This document shows, in pieces, positions 54,963-63,737 of a stretch of 64,000 nt of DNA. The first letter of the stretch is position 1; each line of letters opens with the position of its first letter. The notes under the pieces were generated by a model. It searched no databases and had not been told where the DNA came from. It worked only from the letters and a program-made list of their open reading frames with translations. Where the stretch lies: positions 434,001 to 498,000 of the forward strand of contig NZ_UAUU01000011.1 in assembly GCF_900457465.1 (NCBI RefSeq). The letters are read 5' to 3'. This DNA comes from Sphingobacterium multivorum (GTDB taxonomy: Bacteria; Bacteroidota; Bacteroidia; Sphingobacteriales; Sphingobacteriaceae). The position numbers and the translations under genes are program-made.

Positions 54963-55214
54963 ATGAATCTTTTGTCTTGTTTTTCTACCAAATTAGGCCT
55001 TGTGATCACAACGCTTTCATGGCCTGAAAGCAAAGTGACCAAACTGGGCAAGTTTGGTACTGAGCGAAAACAAAAGATGATAAAGATAATGGAACAGCTT
55101 TTTAATGAAATGCAACAATTAGCTGATCAAGCACTTTATACATTTTCCAATTTGGAAACAATAAAGTTCATGATCGAATCTGCAGAAGAAAAATGTAGTC
55201 TATACTACTTATAA
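54963..55214 (+). CDS. Hypothetical small protein
   Basis: I prefer the ATG at 54963 (MNLLSCFSTKL), because the longer frame from 54843 runs through the inverted repeat and reads poorly. The 83-residue product is mostly helical and charged (…ERKQKMIKIMEQLFNEMQQLADQAL…) with no recognised domain. It sits 54 nt ahead of the LPLAT-like gene in the same direction. Confidence 0.45.
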   Translation: MNLLSCFSTKLGLVITTLSWPESKVTKLGKFGTERKQKMIKIMEQLFNEMQQLADQALYTFSNLETIKFMIESAEEKCSLYYL

Positions 55215-55268
55215 AATCTAATTGGTGATCCGGACACCTTATTTTTTAGCAATTTAAACAGATAGAAC

Positions 55269-56243
55269 ATGAATTTCATTAACCAAAATAATAATCAAAA
55301 CCCTTCGTCAACACATAACAAGCTATTTTTTAGTTCTGAAAGATGGATTAGAGGGCTAAAATGCGCCTCTCTTTTTTATCATTGGGAGCTTGTTAAAAGC
55401 TACGAATCAGTTTTCAATTTATTAAAAATGTATCAGCATTGGTCTAGTCAGGAACGTCATCAGGTTAATGATTTGTTATTAAAACATCTTATTGATATTT
55501 GGCCATTTACTGATAGAACCATTCGAATATGGAGCTGTATGCATATCGGACCATATGGAATGATTGCTAGGGTCCTAATTGTACTTGGGTTCAAAGTGGC
55601 TGTGTTGCTTCGCTCAGATGTCTATGAGGAGCAAGTAGCTATATATAGAAAACAATTTAAACTTTCATTTGGAAAGGATGCTACAGAAAGTGATTTATTA
55701 TTTATAAGATCGGACGTTGGAAATCCTTTATTAAGGTTAAAGGATGCCATTAGTAAGGGGTTTCAAGTGGTTATATTTATCGACGGACAGCTTAGTAAAA
55801 ATGAGCATGGAAAGGGTTGGGCTAAAGTAAATCTTTATAATTCAGATATAAATCTAAGGGAAGGTATTCTAGGATTGAGTTACTGGACCCAGATTCCGAT
55901 TACGAGTCTATTTTTAACAATAGTTGATGAGAAAATCAAATTGCGGTATGTTCAAGATATCGCTGTTAAAAATAAATTAGATTATCATAACGTTCTTCAA
56001 AGTATTTTCAAACCTATCCATCACCTTAAAATTGAAGAGCTTATTCAGTGGGAATTTTTGCCAATTATATTTGATCATACTACCATACAAGACGGATATA
56101 AAAATATCAGATCTAGTTTATGGTTACCATTGTATATGCAAAATAAAGAAATGCTTTTTGATATTACAACTGGTCGCTCAGTGTGGGTTGCTCAAAATGA
56201 ATTTAAGATCATATCTGGTAAGTTTAGGGCGTTTTTTAAGTAA
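55269..56243 (+). CDS. Lysophospholipid acyltransferase-like (LPLAT/LpxL-like) protein
   Basis: The 324-residue protein shows a CMHIGPYGMIARVLIVLGFKVAVLLR stretch (about residues 91-116), matching the catalytic-His helix region of LpxL/LPLAT acyltransferases. FIDGQLSKNEHGKGWAKVNLYN follows, and GILGLSYWTQIPITSLFL resembles the later G-x-x-x-LA-x-x-x-x-P-I block. The usual H-x4-D/E is not clean, so it may be a divergent or inactive member. It has no signal peptide or strong membrane helix. It precedes a LytS/LytTR pair, suggesting the system senses or regulates a lipidated product. Confidence 0.5.
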   Translation: MNFINQNNNQNPSSTHNKLFFSSERWIRGLKCASLFYHWELVKSYESVFNLLKMYQHWSSQERHQVNDLLLKHLIDIWPFTDRTIRIWSCMHIGPYGMIARVLIVLGFKVAVLLRSDVYEEQVAIYRKQFKLSFGKDATESDLLFIRSDVGNPLLRLKDAISKGFQVVIFIDGQLSKNEHGKGWAKVNLYNSDINLREGILGLSYWTQIPITSLFLTIVDEKIKLRYVQDIAVKNKLDYHNVLQSIFKPIHHLKIEELIQWEFLPIIFDHTTIQDGYKNIRSSLWLPLYMQNKEMLFDITTGRSVWVAQNEFKIISGKFRAFFK

Positions 56244-56355
56244 TTAACTCTCTTTTATAAGAAACAAGTAGTATTTTCTTTAAACTGTAAAATATTTTTT
56301 TTACTAATTTTATAGTTGTTGAGATTAATATTTGTTCTACACACCTAAACTTATA

Positions 56356-57426
56356 ATGATAAAACAAAGTCTTCTTAAACCATTATCAAGACGTGTTCAT
56401 TTCGCATTTTGGACAATTTATTTCATTTGGATCTCCGCAGTAAATATTTACAAATATGGTTGGGGGCATACGTATGTTTTATTTGTTTTGTGTCCTATAA
56501 TGTTGTCAATCAGTTATTTAAACAGAGGGTGGCTGCGTCAGTTACTGTTTAGAAAAATTGAAGTTCTACAAGTAAGTAAATTGTTAAGTTATTTTTTAGT
56601 CACTGCTTTTTGTGTTTATCTGGCATTATATGAGTTCCCAACAGAGCTCAGTAGAAAGATTTTAAAAAATCCTCAATTTTTCAAGCTTGCAGATTTTGCT
56701 ATAGATATCATAACGTTTTATTTAACCTTTGCGCTAAAAGGTGGATTAATATTGATCATGGAAATTTTATATAATGTTACGGTTAGCATATTCATTTATT
56801 TAGGGTTGGTTCGTTCAAACTTTAGGGAAGCCACAAAAGTAAAGGTCTTTCGTAATTGGATTACACATTTCATGGGTAATTTGACACAGAGTTTTGCGCG
56901 ATCGGTTAGAAAGAATCCGTCAAACTTTACACATGTAGACTCTTTGCTTAAAATCGAAGGTTATGCTTTGCGACAGTTGAATTTTCGGAATGACATCTTG
57001 GGAAATTTGCAAGATGAAATAAAATATCTAAGGTTGCTGATGGTTTTATATGATGAAAAAAATATTAAACTACAATTAGATATTGAGAATATTAACAGAC
57101 GTATAATTCCGATGATGTTGATGAGCTTATATAAAAATATGGTAAAGCATGGAGATTTTAGCCAAAGTAATATACTAGCCATTATTTCAGTGTCAACCTT
57201 TGAGGATAAACTTGAAATTAAATGTAAAAATAAAATTTCGGAAAAGTCTGCATGGATTTATGGCGAAGGGGGCACGGGATTGAAGCAACTTCAAACGTTG
57301 CTACGTCTCGAATATGGTAAGGCCTTTACTTTGTTGGAAAAAATAAACGAGGGAATGTATTATCTAAATATTGAGATAGATTTTAATTATGAAAACGATA
57401 AAGAGGGTGTTAAAGCAGGAGAATAG
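56356..57426 (+). CDS. LytS-like sensor histidine kinase (diverged)
   Basis: Start chosen at the ATG at 56356 (MIKQSLLKPLSRR). Four to five membrane helices (about residues 15-165) precede a His_kinase-like domain. The usual HFLFN phosphoacceptor is diverged (HFMGNLTQSF, about residue 175), and the C-terminal ATPase part has GEGGTGLKQLQTLL as its G-box. It overlaps the response-regulator gene by 38 nt, indicating coupling. The signal is unknown. Confidence 0.75.
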   Translation: MIKQSLLKPLSRRVHFAFWTIYFIWISAVNIYKYGWGHTYVLFVLCPIMLSISYLNRGWLRQLLFRKIEVLQVSKLLSYFLVTAFCVYLALYEFPTELSRKILKNPQFFKLADFAIDIITFYLTFALKGGLILIMEILYNVTVSIFIYLGLVRSNFREATKVKVFRNWITHFMGNLTQSFARSVRKNPSNFTHVDSLLKIEGYALRQLNFRNDILGNLQDEIKYLRLLMVLYDEKNIKLQLDIENINRRIIPMMLMSLYKNMVKHGDFSQSNILAIISVSTFEDKLEIKCKNKISEKSAWIYGEGGTGLKQLQTLLRLEYGKAFTLLEKINEGMYYLNIEIDFNYENDKEGVKAGE

Positions 57427-58234
57427 ACGTAAAAAAATAAGAGTCGGAATTTTGGATGATGATCCTGAGATGGTAGAAGAACTGAAAGAATGTGTTGATC
57501 TTACAGTCAATTTTGAATGCGTATTTTCATCGACTAATCCAAAAGAAACATTATTGGCACTAAGAACGCTCAAACTTGACGTGTTGTTTTTAGATATAGA
57601 AATGCCTGTAATCGGAGGCTTGGATATTTTACCTCAGCTTGAGGATCTAAAGGTGAGTAATCCTGGAATTGCTAATATGCAGGTTGTAGTATGCAGTACC
57701 AATGAGGCTGTAGGTGATAAAATGTTCCTCTATGGAGTAACTGATTACTTTTTAAAACCTTTTGAAAGGGATCGTTATTGGAAAGCTATTAAAAATGTGA
57801 AAACGAAACTTATGGGATTAGGGTTAAATGATCTTGATGAAAAAAATAATTGTTTTTTTTACGGCAGACGTGGAAAAGAAAGGCGGCGGTTAGAATATGA
57901 CGATATACTTTGTATTGAAGCTAAAAATGAGCAGAGTTGGATATGGTTAGATGACAAAACCTTTATTGAGGTTAATGAATCTTTTGGAGATATTCTTACA
58001 CGATTACCAAAATCAAAGTTTGCGCAAATTCATCGCAGTTTCGCTGTCTCTCTTGACCAAGTAACTGGTATTACATCAACACATGTGTATTTATCTGAAA
58101 TTGAACTTAATAGAGGGGAAAAAGGTAAGTACAAATATTTTGATAAATGGATCGAAGACAATATTATAACGGGCATACTAAATAAATCTGGGGAAATACG
58201 ACTGAAAGCCAGAAATCATCACGTTAGTGATTAA
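57389..58234 (+). CDS. LytTR-family response regulator
   Basis: The 281-residue protein has a receiver domain (about 16-140) with acidic pair LDDDPE, phospho-Asp in LFLDIEMP (residue 69) and Lys in DYFLKPFE. A LytTR DNA-binding domain (about 155-265, …ILCIEAKNEQSWIWLDDKTFIEVNESFGDIL…FAQIHRSFAV…) follows. It is the cognate partner of the preceding kinase. LytTR regulators bind direct repeats; target promoters nearby are not identified. Confidence 0.9.
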   Translation: MKTIKRVLKQENRRKKIRVGILDDDPEMVEELKECVDLTVNFECVFSSTNPKETLLALRTLKLDVLFLDIEMPVIGGLDILPQLEDLKVSNPGIANMQVVVCSTNEAVGDKMFLYGVTDYFLKPFERDRYWKAIKNVKTKLMGLGLNDLDEKNNCFFYGRRGKERRRLEYDDILCIEAKNEQSWIWLDDKTFIEVNESFGDILTRLPKSKFAQIHRSFAVSLDQVTGITSTHVYLSEIELNRGEKGKYKYFDKWIEDNIITGILNKSGEIRLKARNHHVSD

Positions 58235-58276
58235 GAAATTTTATAATTGATTGAGACTTTTTTTAAGTGAGTTGTT

Positions 58277-59464
58277 TTGAACAAGACAGTGTATTCTAAT
58301 TGGTCCACAAGTAAATGGTTGTACAAAATTGAAGAGGTATTTTGTACAACGCAAATTTCAAATCATTTAAGTATAACTTTGACAGAGTTTTTAGGGTTTC
58401 TAAAAGCCAATATGGTTTATTTTCTTTCCAGCTTTACAGAAATAATTGGGGATTCCGCTAAAAAGGCAAAGATAGCCCTTTCACAGTTAATTTTAACCGC
58501 AAATAAGATATATGGAAATCTAAAAAATATTACCAAAACGAATGTCCCTATAGAAAGATATAGTTATATAAGAAAGATTTATATCGAAATGCTGTCAATT
58601 ATAGATTCATTATTAAATGACTGTGAGCGCTTAAATGAAAAATTGCTTAGAGAGCTACCCTTAACTAAATACTCTTCCTTTGTAGGAAAGGATCTGTTTA
58701 AAAAGGACCTCGCAATATTGAAATCCAAAATACATAGCTCATGTATCAATCATGATCTTTCCAAACTTGTTTTAGGAACACTTCGAAATGTAATAGAAAA
58801 GAAGGAAATAAAGAGAGGAGAACTCAAATATGCAATGCTGATCTTACAGGAACTTTTAAATTTGGAGAACCTTGAGACAGAAAAAATTGAAAATATTCTT
58901 ATCCAATATGATTTTAATTCACCGAAGTTTTTTAATTACTGCGCTAAGAATTGCCTTCTTCAGGCAACCGAAAACATAAGTCTACATACGCAGATGGAGG
59001 TACTGATCTCTTTGGAAGAACGATTGAATATTATTCCTCAAAAGCGTTTTTTGAAGCTTACAATGGAGGATGAGTCTATTCGTCGACAATTAAAGAATTT
59101 TTATAAAGAAAAAAAGGAAAGCTTGAAGGAAAGAATGGAATTGCGGAGAAATGAAATATTAGATTCAAAACTATGGCAGGATAATGAAAAAGCTTTGATA
59201 AATCTTTCGGTTCCACAAATGGGGCTTATTATAAGATTATTTATGGAACAGGGGATTATTCCACGTGAGGATGTCGGAAAGACTTTTAGTTATTATGCTA
59301 AACATTTCAGGACTCCTCACGCTAGTTTTATTTCTGCCGAAAGCCTACAAAAGAAGTCGACAGACGTAGAATTTGCAACGGCGAAAAAAATGAAAAGTCA
59401 GTTAATCGGTATGGTAAACTGGTTGAACGAGCATTATAATACTTCCAACTACAAAGATTCATAA
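58277..59464 (+). CDS. Hypothetical helical protein (possible RteC-like element regulator)
   Basis: The 395-residue frame starts at TTG 58277 and is almost wholly helical, with Leu/Ile/Lys-rich heptads. Its last 60 residues (FSYYAKHFRTPHASFISAESLQKK…MKSQLIGMVNWL) recall the C-terminus of RteC-type regulators of Bacteroidota integrative elements. The resemblance is weak and unverified. It converges with a small minus-strand gene, overlapping by 6 nt. Confidence 0.5.
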   Translation: MNKTVYSNWSTSKWLYKIEEVFCTTQISNHLSITLTEFLGFLKANMVYFLSSFTEIIGDSAKKAKIALSQLILTANKIYGNLKNITKTNVPIERYSYIRKIYIEMLSIIDSLLNDCERLNEKLLRELPLTKYSSFVGKDLFKKDLAILKSKIHSSCINHDLSKLVLGTLRNVIEKKEIKRGELKYAMLILQELLNLENLETEKIENILIQYDFNSPKFFNYCAKNCLLQATENISLHTQMEVLISLEERLNIIPQKRFLKLTMEDESIRRQLKNFYKEKKESLKERMELRRNEILDSKLWQDNEKALINLSVPQMGLIIRLFMEQGIIPREDVGKTFSYYAKHFRTPHASFISAESLQKKSTDVEFATAKKMKSQLIGMVNWLNEHYNTSNYKDS

Positions 59465-59677
59465 TTTCCTTTTTTCAAATTCATCCAATAAACCTGCTCT
59501 TTCCAATAGCAAAAGAAGATCAGAATACCATATGTAATTGAAGTTCTTGTCTTTTCGTAATTCTGGTAGATTAACATTCATGATATCTTCTAAGGTATTC
59601 ATACCTAAAATATTTGATCGGTCGAGAAAATCCTGTTCAATATTTAGAGAAGATAGGTCAATTTTTGGCGTATTCAT
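59459..59677 (-). CDS. Small protein resembling the RNA polymerase alpha C-terminal domain
   Basis: The 72-residue protein has the spacing of an alpha-CTD-like helix-hairpin-helix: SSLNIEQDFLDRSNILGMNTLEDIMNVNLPELRK, then a final Leu-rich helix (LLLLLERAGLLDEF). Such small proteins are seen on Bacteroidota mobile elements. A transcription-modulating role is speculative. It converges on the previous gene. Confidence 0.5.
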   Translation of the reverse strand: MNTPKIDLSSLNIEQDFLDRSNILGMNTLEDIMNVNLPELRKDKNFNYIWYSDLLLLLERAGLLDEFEKRKL

Positions 59678-59952
59678 AGTTCAAAATTAAAGCAAAATTA
59701 GCCATTGCTAACTAATATTGATATCCATCATAAATATAAAAAATCTATGTATATCCCTATTCATTATTGATTAAATTTCCTCATTCTCATATTTTTCATA
59801 TGAATATCTAAATAATGAAAATTATGAAAATATGCATTTAATGCCACTCAAGCATTTTTTTTGAAAGGGGGTGAAAGGGTTCTTTTCACCCCCCTTCACT
59901 GTTTATGCCTACTTCATTTTTCTTGCTTTGCAACCAATGGGACAATAAACCC

Positions 59953-60234
59953 ATGGGAATTATGAAAACAAGGGAACTGTTTTTTTTAATGAGGCAAGCA
60001 ACAGAGGAAGGTGTATCTAGAGCATTATCAATTACTGGCTCTATGCCTAAATCAATTAACAAATCTCAAGCTTATAGGCAGTACGGCCGTAGCAACATTG
60101 ATAGATGGATCCTTGAAGGTATCCTAGTCCCCTTATCGCATCAATCTTCTCAAATTTTATTTGACCCAGAAGAATTGAAATCTATTTCTGATTCAAGCAA
60201 TCGCATTACCTATCTGCAAGTGGCAGAAAGATAA
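59953..60234 (+). CDS. HTH/excisionase-like protein, first of two paralogs
   Basis: The likely start is the ATG at 59953 (MGIMKTREL) or 59962; the longer frame from 59905 adds an atypical hydrophobic head. The roughly 93-residue protein contains SINKSQAYRQYGRSNIDRWILEGILVPL, a winged-helix-like segment shared with the gene at 60484 (KKSEAFRRFGRNNVEQWISQGLITP). It is probably a DNA-binding excisionase/regulator of the element. It is preceded by a CCCCC-rich junction near 59888. Confidence 0.55.
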   Translation: MGIMKTRELFFLMRQATEEGVSRALSITGSMPKSINKSQAYRQYGRSNIDRWILEGILVPLSHQSSQILFDPEELKSISDSSNRITYLQVAER

Positions 60235-60483
60235 CTCAGCTTGCCGTGAGGCAGCAATTCTTGTTCTTTGACATTTGGGGATGAAGCATTATCCTGATAA
60301 AAAAGGAAATTATGTGAAGAGAGAGTTTTTTCATTTGGAAAAAGTCTCTCGAGAGCACATAGGCAGGCAATAGCCCGATCTGTACAGATTGACGTGAGTA
60401 GTCCCGACCATTTAAAACATTAAATTTTGATTGGATAAATACCTTAAGTATTAACAATTTTTATTACACTATTCATTACCTAA

Positions 60484-60759
60484 ATGAATATTACCCTTAC
60501 ACCTTTTCAATTACAGAAACTACTATCTGATGCTTCGGAACTTGGCGCTCTCAAAGCATTAGCAAAAGTTGGAACGATTAAGCCCTTTCTGAAAAAATCA
60601 GAAGCTTTTCGGCGTTTTGGACGCAATAACGTAGAACAATGGATCAGTCAGGGATTGATTACTCCACGAAAAGATGGAAATCACTCAGCGGCCTGGCGAA
60701 TAGACAGAATTGAAATAGAAATCATCTACAAGGCTAAATCCTCGATGAGTTTCTTTTAA
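60484..60759 (+). CDS. HTH/excisionase-like protein, second paralog
   Basis: The 91-residue protein shares with the preceding paralog the K-K-S-E-A-[FY]-R-x-[FY]-GR-x-N-[VI] motif and a following W-I-x-x-G-L-I-x-P. It starts 14 nt upstream of the first primase-like gene's ATG (measured from its stop), so it is likely translated together with it. A role in element excision or replication control is inferred. Confidence 0.6.
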   Translation: MNITLTPFQLQKLLSDASELGALKALAKVGTIKPFLKKSEAFRRFGRNNVEQWISQGLITPRKDGNHSAAWRIDRIEIEIIYKAKSSMSFF

Positions 60760-60773
60760 AATATAAACATATT

Positions 60774-61637
60774 ATGACAACAAATAGAATACTATCTGAT
60801 GAATCATCTTCAAAGGAAGAATTTATCTCCATCAAATCATTATTATACCATCTGGGATTTAAACCAATTGTTTCAAATGAGAAGGAGAGTTTCTACTCAA
60901 ATATTTTTACTTCAAATAATTTAAAACCAAACAGTTTTAGGTTAGACCATACATTAGATGTATGGTTTGATAAATCAATAGGAAAGGGAGGAGGTATTAT
61001 TGATTTTGGTAAATATTACTGGCCTAATCTCAACCTCGATGAAGTACGAGAAAGATTAAATTCGTTTTCAACCAGCAAAGAATATCATTTCATGTTCCCA
61101 ATAAATGATAAGAAAAAGAGGAAAAGAAAGCCTATTAAATTGCCTTACTACCAGGTGGCAGGTATACGGAAGCTTGGTCTGACTAATGAAGTGTCCACAT
61201 TTCTTCAGGATGCCGGATTATGGGAAATTGCAGATTCAAATTTGGTCGAAGTTCATTATTATGTTAAGGACGAAAAAGGTAAACGCAGAGATTTTTGTGC
61301 AGCGGGATGGCCGAATGAGAATGGAGGCTGGGAAGTATACGCCAAAAATTTCAAGTCCTGTATCGGATCTAAGGGGATGACATTTTTTGAAGCCTCTACG
61401 AGAAATATTGCCATCTTCCAGCAGTTTACCGACTACCTAAAACATAGAGATCAATTGTATTCACTTTACTCTTCGATTTTAGTACTTAACTCTCCTCAAT
61501 TTGTTTCTGCCGCCATTAAAAGGGCTAGCAAATACGATAACGTTAAATTTTATTTTGATGGGAACCGGGAAGGTTATAAAGAGGCTAAAATAGAAGTACA
61601 GGGTAGCTTGCCTAATTGTATTTTTCTTCCGCTATAA
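60774..61637 (+). CDS. Toprim/primase-like mobile-element protein (degenerate toprim)
   Basis: The 287-residue protein has an N-terminal CHC2-primase-like region (SIKSLLYHLGFKP…, DVWFDKSIGKGGGIIDFGKYYW, about 18-85) and a C-terminal toprim-like fold. Where the paralog next door has AIFEGFFDYLS and LYLDNDEVGK, this one has AIFQQFTDYLK and FYFDGNREGYK, so the toprim Glu and the DxD acid cluster are altered. It is probably a non-catalytic partner of the second protein. Confidence 0.65.
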   Translation: MTTNRILSDESSSKEEFISIKSLLYHLGFKPIVSNEKESFYSNIFTSNNLKPNSFRLDHTLDVWFDKSIGKGGGIIDFGKYYWPNLNLDEVRERLNSFSTSKEYHFMFPINDKKKRKRKPIKLPYYQVAGIRKLGLTNEVSTFLQDAGLWEIADSNLVEVHYYVKDEKGKRRDFCAAGWPNENGGWEVYAKNFKSCIGSKGMTFFEASTRNIAIFQQFTDYLKHRDQLYSLYSSILVLNSPQFVSAAIKRASKYDNVKFYFDGNREGYKEAKIEVQGSLPNCIFLPL

Positions 61638-61647
61638 ATCAATATTT

Positions 61648-62586
61648 TTGATGACACAATATATCGATCGAAAAAATGTCGAAGGGTTATCTATTGTGGA
61701 TTTCCTTGGCCGATTGGGGTACTTCCCTGTCAAAAAATCTGGCAGGGAATTTTTTTACCATAGTATGCTCCGAGAAACCGGTAAAAATACACCATCTCTA
61801 ACAGTATGGGACGAAGGAGGGAAATGGATGGATCATGGTGGCGCCAATCATACTGGAATTCATGGCGGCGGAATCGTCCAGCTTGCGATGGCTTATTGGC
61901 CGAAACATTCTTATTTTGAAATTTTACAAAAAATCCAATATACTTTTGACCATTTTGAAAAAGCCGAAATTCCAGTCTTTGAGTCAAGTAAGGCTCCCGA
62001 TAGGGAGATAGAAAATATCCTAGAATTTTCACACAGTCAGAAATTGGGTAGAAATTATTCTCTCTCTAGGTACATACAGGAAAGAGGAGTTGATTCTGTG
62101 GCAAACGGATTGTTATGGGAACTTTATTACCGCAATAAACTCTTTTCCGATCCAGCGAGATTATTTTATGCGATAGGTTGGAAAAATGAAAAAGATAATT
62201 GGGAGATATCTAGCCCAAAGGGATTTAAAGCCAGTATCGGAAACAAAGATATTTCAGTTATACGGGGCAGAACGGATCATCTAGCCATATTTGAAGGCTT
62301 TTTTGATTATTTAAGCTGGCTGAGATTAGGTAAAACTGAGTTTCCACCTACCGTTATCGTGCTTAACTCGGTTTCTTTAGTCAAACGTGCTATGGAGCGT
62401 ATGTGTGAATTCAATAAGATAGATCTTTATCTGGATAATGATGAAGTTGGGAAACAATGTACTTCAACGATAAAAGATTTTTACCCTTACGCGAATGACC
62501 GAGCGAATGTTTATTCCGGTTATAAGGATTACAACGAAATGTTAATGGACTCGTTGAAGAACATACATATCCATAAAAATAGATAA
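61648..62586 (+). CDS. Toprim/primase-like mobile-element protein
   Basis: The 312-residue protein has a CHC2-like N-terminal part (SIVDFLGRLGYFPVKKSGREFFYHSMLR…, TPSLTVWDEGGKWMDHG) without the zinc Cys/His set. Its toprim domain has Glu in AIFEGFFDYLSW (about residue 213) and LYLDNDEVGK (about 265). Proteins of this type are common on Bacteroidota conjugative/mobilizable elements and are assumed to prime or process element DNA. It is 10 nt downstream of its degenerate paralog. Confidence 0.75.
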   Translation: MMTQYIDRKNVEGLSIVDFLGRLGYFPVKKSGREFFYHSMLRETGKNTPSLTVWDEGGKWMDHGGANHTGIHGGGIVQLAMAYWPKHSYFEILQKIQYTFDHFEKAEIPVFESSKAPDREIENILEFSHSQKLGRNYSLSRYIQERGVDSVANGLLWELYYRNKLFSDPARLFYAIGWKNEKDNWEISSPKGFKASIGNKDISVIRGRTDHLAIFEGFFDYLSWLRLGKTEFPPTVIVLNSVSLVKRAMERMCEFNKIDLYLDNDEVGKQCTSTIKDFYPYANDRANVYSGYKDYNEMLMDSLKNIHIHKNR

Positions 62587-62898
62587 CTATCGGTATTTAC
62601 AAATATTCAGATTTCTATATATCCGATTATCTGGATGTCTATCTATACAGCTATATCGCAGTATAAATAACTATGTGGACATATCAATATAGGAAAATCT
62701 ATTCCATTACATAAATTAATAGATGGATATATTGGAATAGGTTAATCTTCATTACCCTATATATACATTATCATATATATACATAAACAGATATTCGTTT
62801 ATTTGAATATATAGATCTATTTATATGAAGAAATTAACTGATACAATATCGAAATTGTACGGGTAATAGGAACCTGCCAAGTTCGGCACTTATTCCGG
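62587..62898. other. AT-rich, repeat-like intergenic region (candidate oriT/replication region)
   Basis: About 310 bp of very A/T-rich DNA with many recurring ATAT/CTATAT/GATAT words (e.g. CTATATATAC, ATCATATATATAC) and no credible gene. Its position between primase-like genes and mobC is where Bacteroidota elements keep oriT or a replication origin. No nick site can be assigned by eye. Confidence 0.4.
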
Positions 62899-63126
62899 TC
62901 AAATTCCTAAAGCCCTGATTAGAATTTGATCAGCTTGATCTTTTAAAAGGCTTTCATCGTCGATAAAACACCTCCACCCTTCCTTGTTTTGTAATGGGCA
63001 AGTTGTGTCTTTGTACGTACAGATTTCGCTTTGCTGATCTTGTACCAACAAAAACGAACTTGCCCTGAAACTTATCAGCCTTTTAGGTTGACAAGTATCA
63101 GGGAAGGAAAAATGTCGCAACTCCAT
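62899..63126 (-). CDS. Uncertain small ORF
   Basis: A 75-codon minus-strand frame with mixed composition and four Cys (DTCQP, SEICTYKDTTCPL, WRCF). No recognised domain and no clear ribosome-binding context. It lies alone in the mob region. Could be real or chance. Confidence 0.25.
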   Translation of the reverse strand: MELRHFSFPDTCQPKRLISFRASSFLLVQDQQSEICTYKDTTCPLQNKEGWRCFIDDESLLKDQADQILIRALGI

Positions 63127-63146
63127 TTTTCTACTTTCTAAATCTT

Positions 63147-63166
63147 TGCCCCTTGTTCCTGGGGCA
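63147..63166 (+). terminator. Terminator-like hairpin upstream of mobC
   Basis: TGCCCC-TTGTTCCT-GGGGCA followed by TTTTTCC. It could end plus-strand readthrough from the primase-like genes or be part of an oriT structure. Confidence 0.5.
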
Positions 63167-63326
63167 TTTTTCCTACATCTAATTTCAACAGCATGTTAAA
63201 AAAACACGGCAGCCTATTCACGGGTATAGGAAAGCAGTAGGAGCTACGGAAATGCTATAGTTCCCTAGGTTGCCTATGAGATTTTCAGGACCATTCAGGC
63301 AGTTGATAGTTAAAAAGAACCGATAT

Positions 63327-63737
63327 ATGGGAAGAAACAAACCACTCAAAACTGAAACGCAAAAAAATAATAGAGTCTTCCGGTTTGAACTGCGCTTAAC
63401 GGAAAACGAGAAGGCACAGTTCCTTGCCCTTGAAAAATCGCTTGGTATAAACCGGTCAGAAATTGTAAGGAATAGGGTTTTAAATCATTCATCCAGGATG
63501 TTGGTTGATTCTAAAACCATACTCCAAATGCTCGATACGCTGGGCTCGGAGCTGGGAAGATCAGGGAATAATATCAACCAGCTCGCCCGCCACATCAATA
63601 CATTGAAGCTACAGGGTAAACTGGAACCCGGCAAACTATCCCGATTTCCATCTCTCATAGCTGATTATAATAAATATCAGCGACAGATTGAACAGGAATT
63701 CAGAAATCTAATGCGGTTAATCAAAGGGCAGCGATGA
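63327..63737 (+). CDS. mobC: MobC-family plasmid mobilization relaxosome protein
   Basis: Start chosen at the ATG at 63327 (MGRNKPLKTETQKNNRVFRF), because the upstream 19 codons overlap the putative oriT area and lack family features. The 136-residue protein has a ribbon-helix-helix-like N-terminus (FELRLTENEKAQFLALEKSLGINRSEIVRNRV) and the MobC motif SGNNINQLARHIN. It would help the relaxase open DNA at oriT. The stop overlaps the relaxase start (ATGA). Confidence 0.88.
   Translation: MGRNKPLKTETQKNNRVFRFELRLTENEKAQFLALEKSLGINRSEIVRNRVLNHSSRMLVDSKTILQMLDTLGSELGRSGNNINQLARHINTLKLQGKLEPGKLSRFPSLIADYNKYQRQIEQEFRNLMRLIKGQR

Noticed and set aside
60236..60457. Minus-strand 73-codon ORF between the two HTH-like paralogs
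   Set aside because: No recognisable features; it crosses likely promoter sequence and has random-like composition.
20508..62880. Repeats considered as CRISPR arrays
   Set aside because: No regularly spaced short repeats with unique spacers; the repeats seen are a 222-bp pair and AT-rich words.
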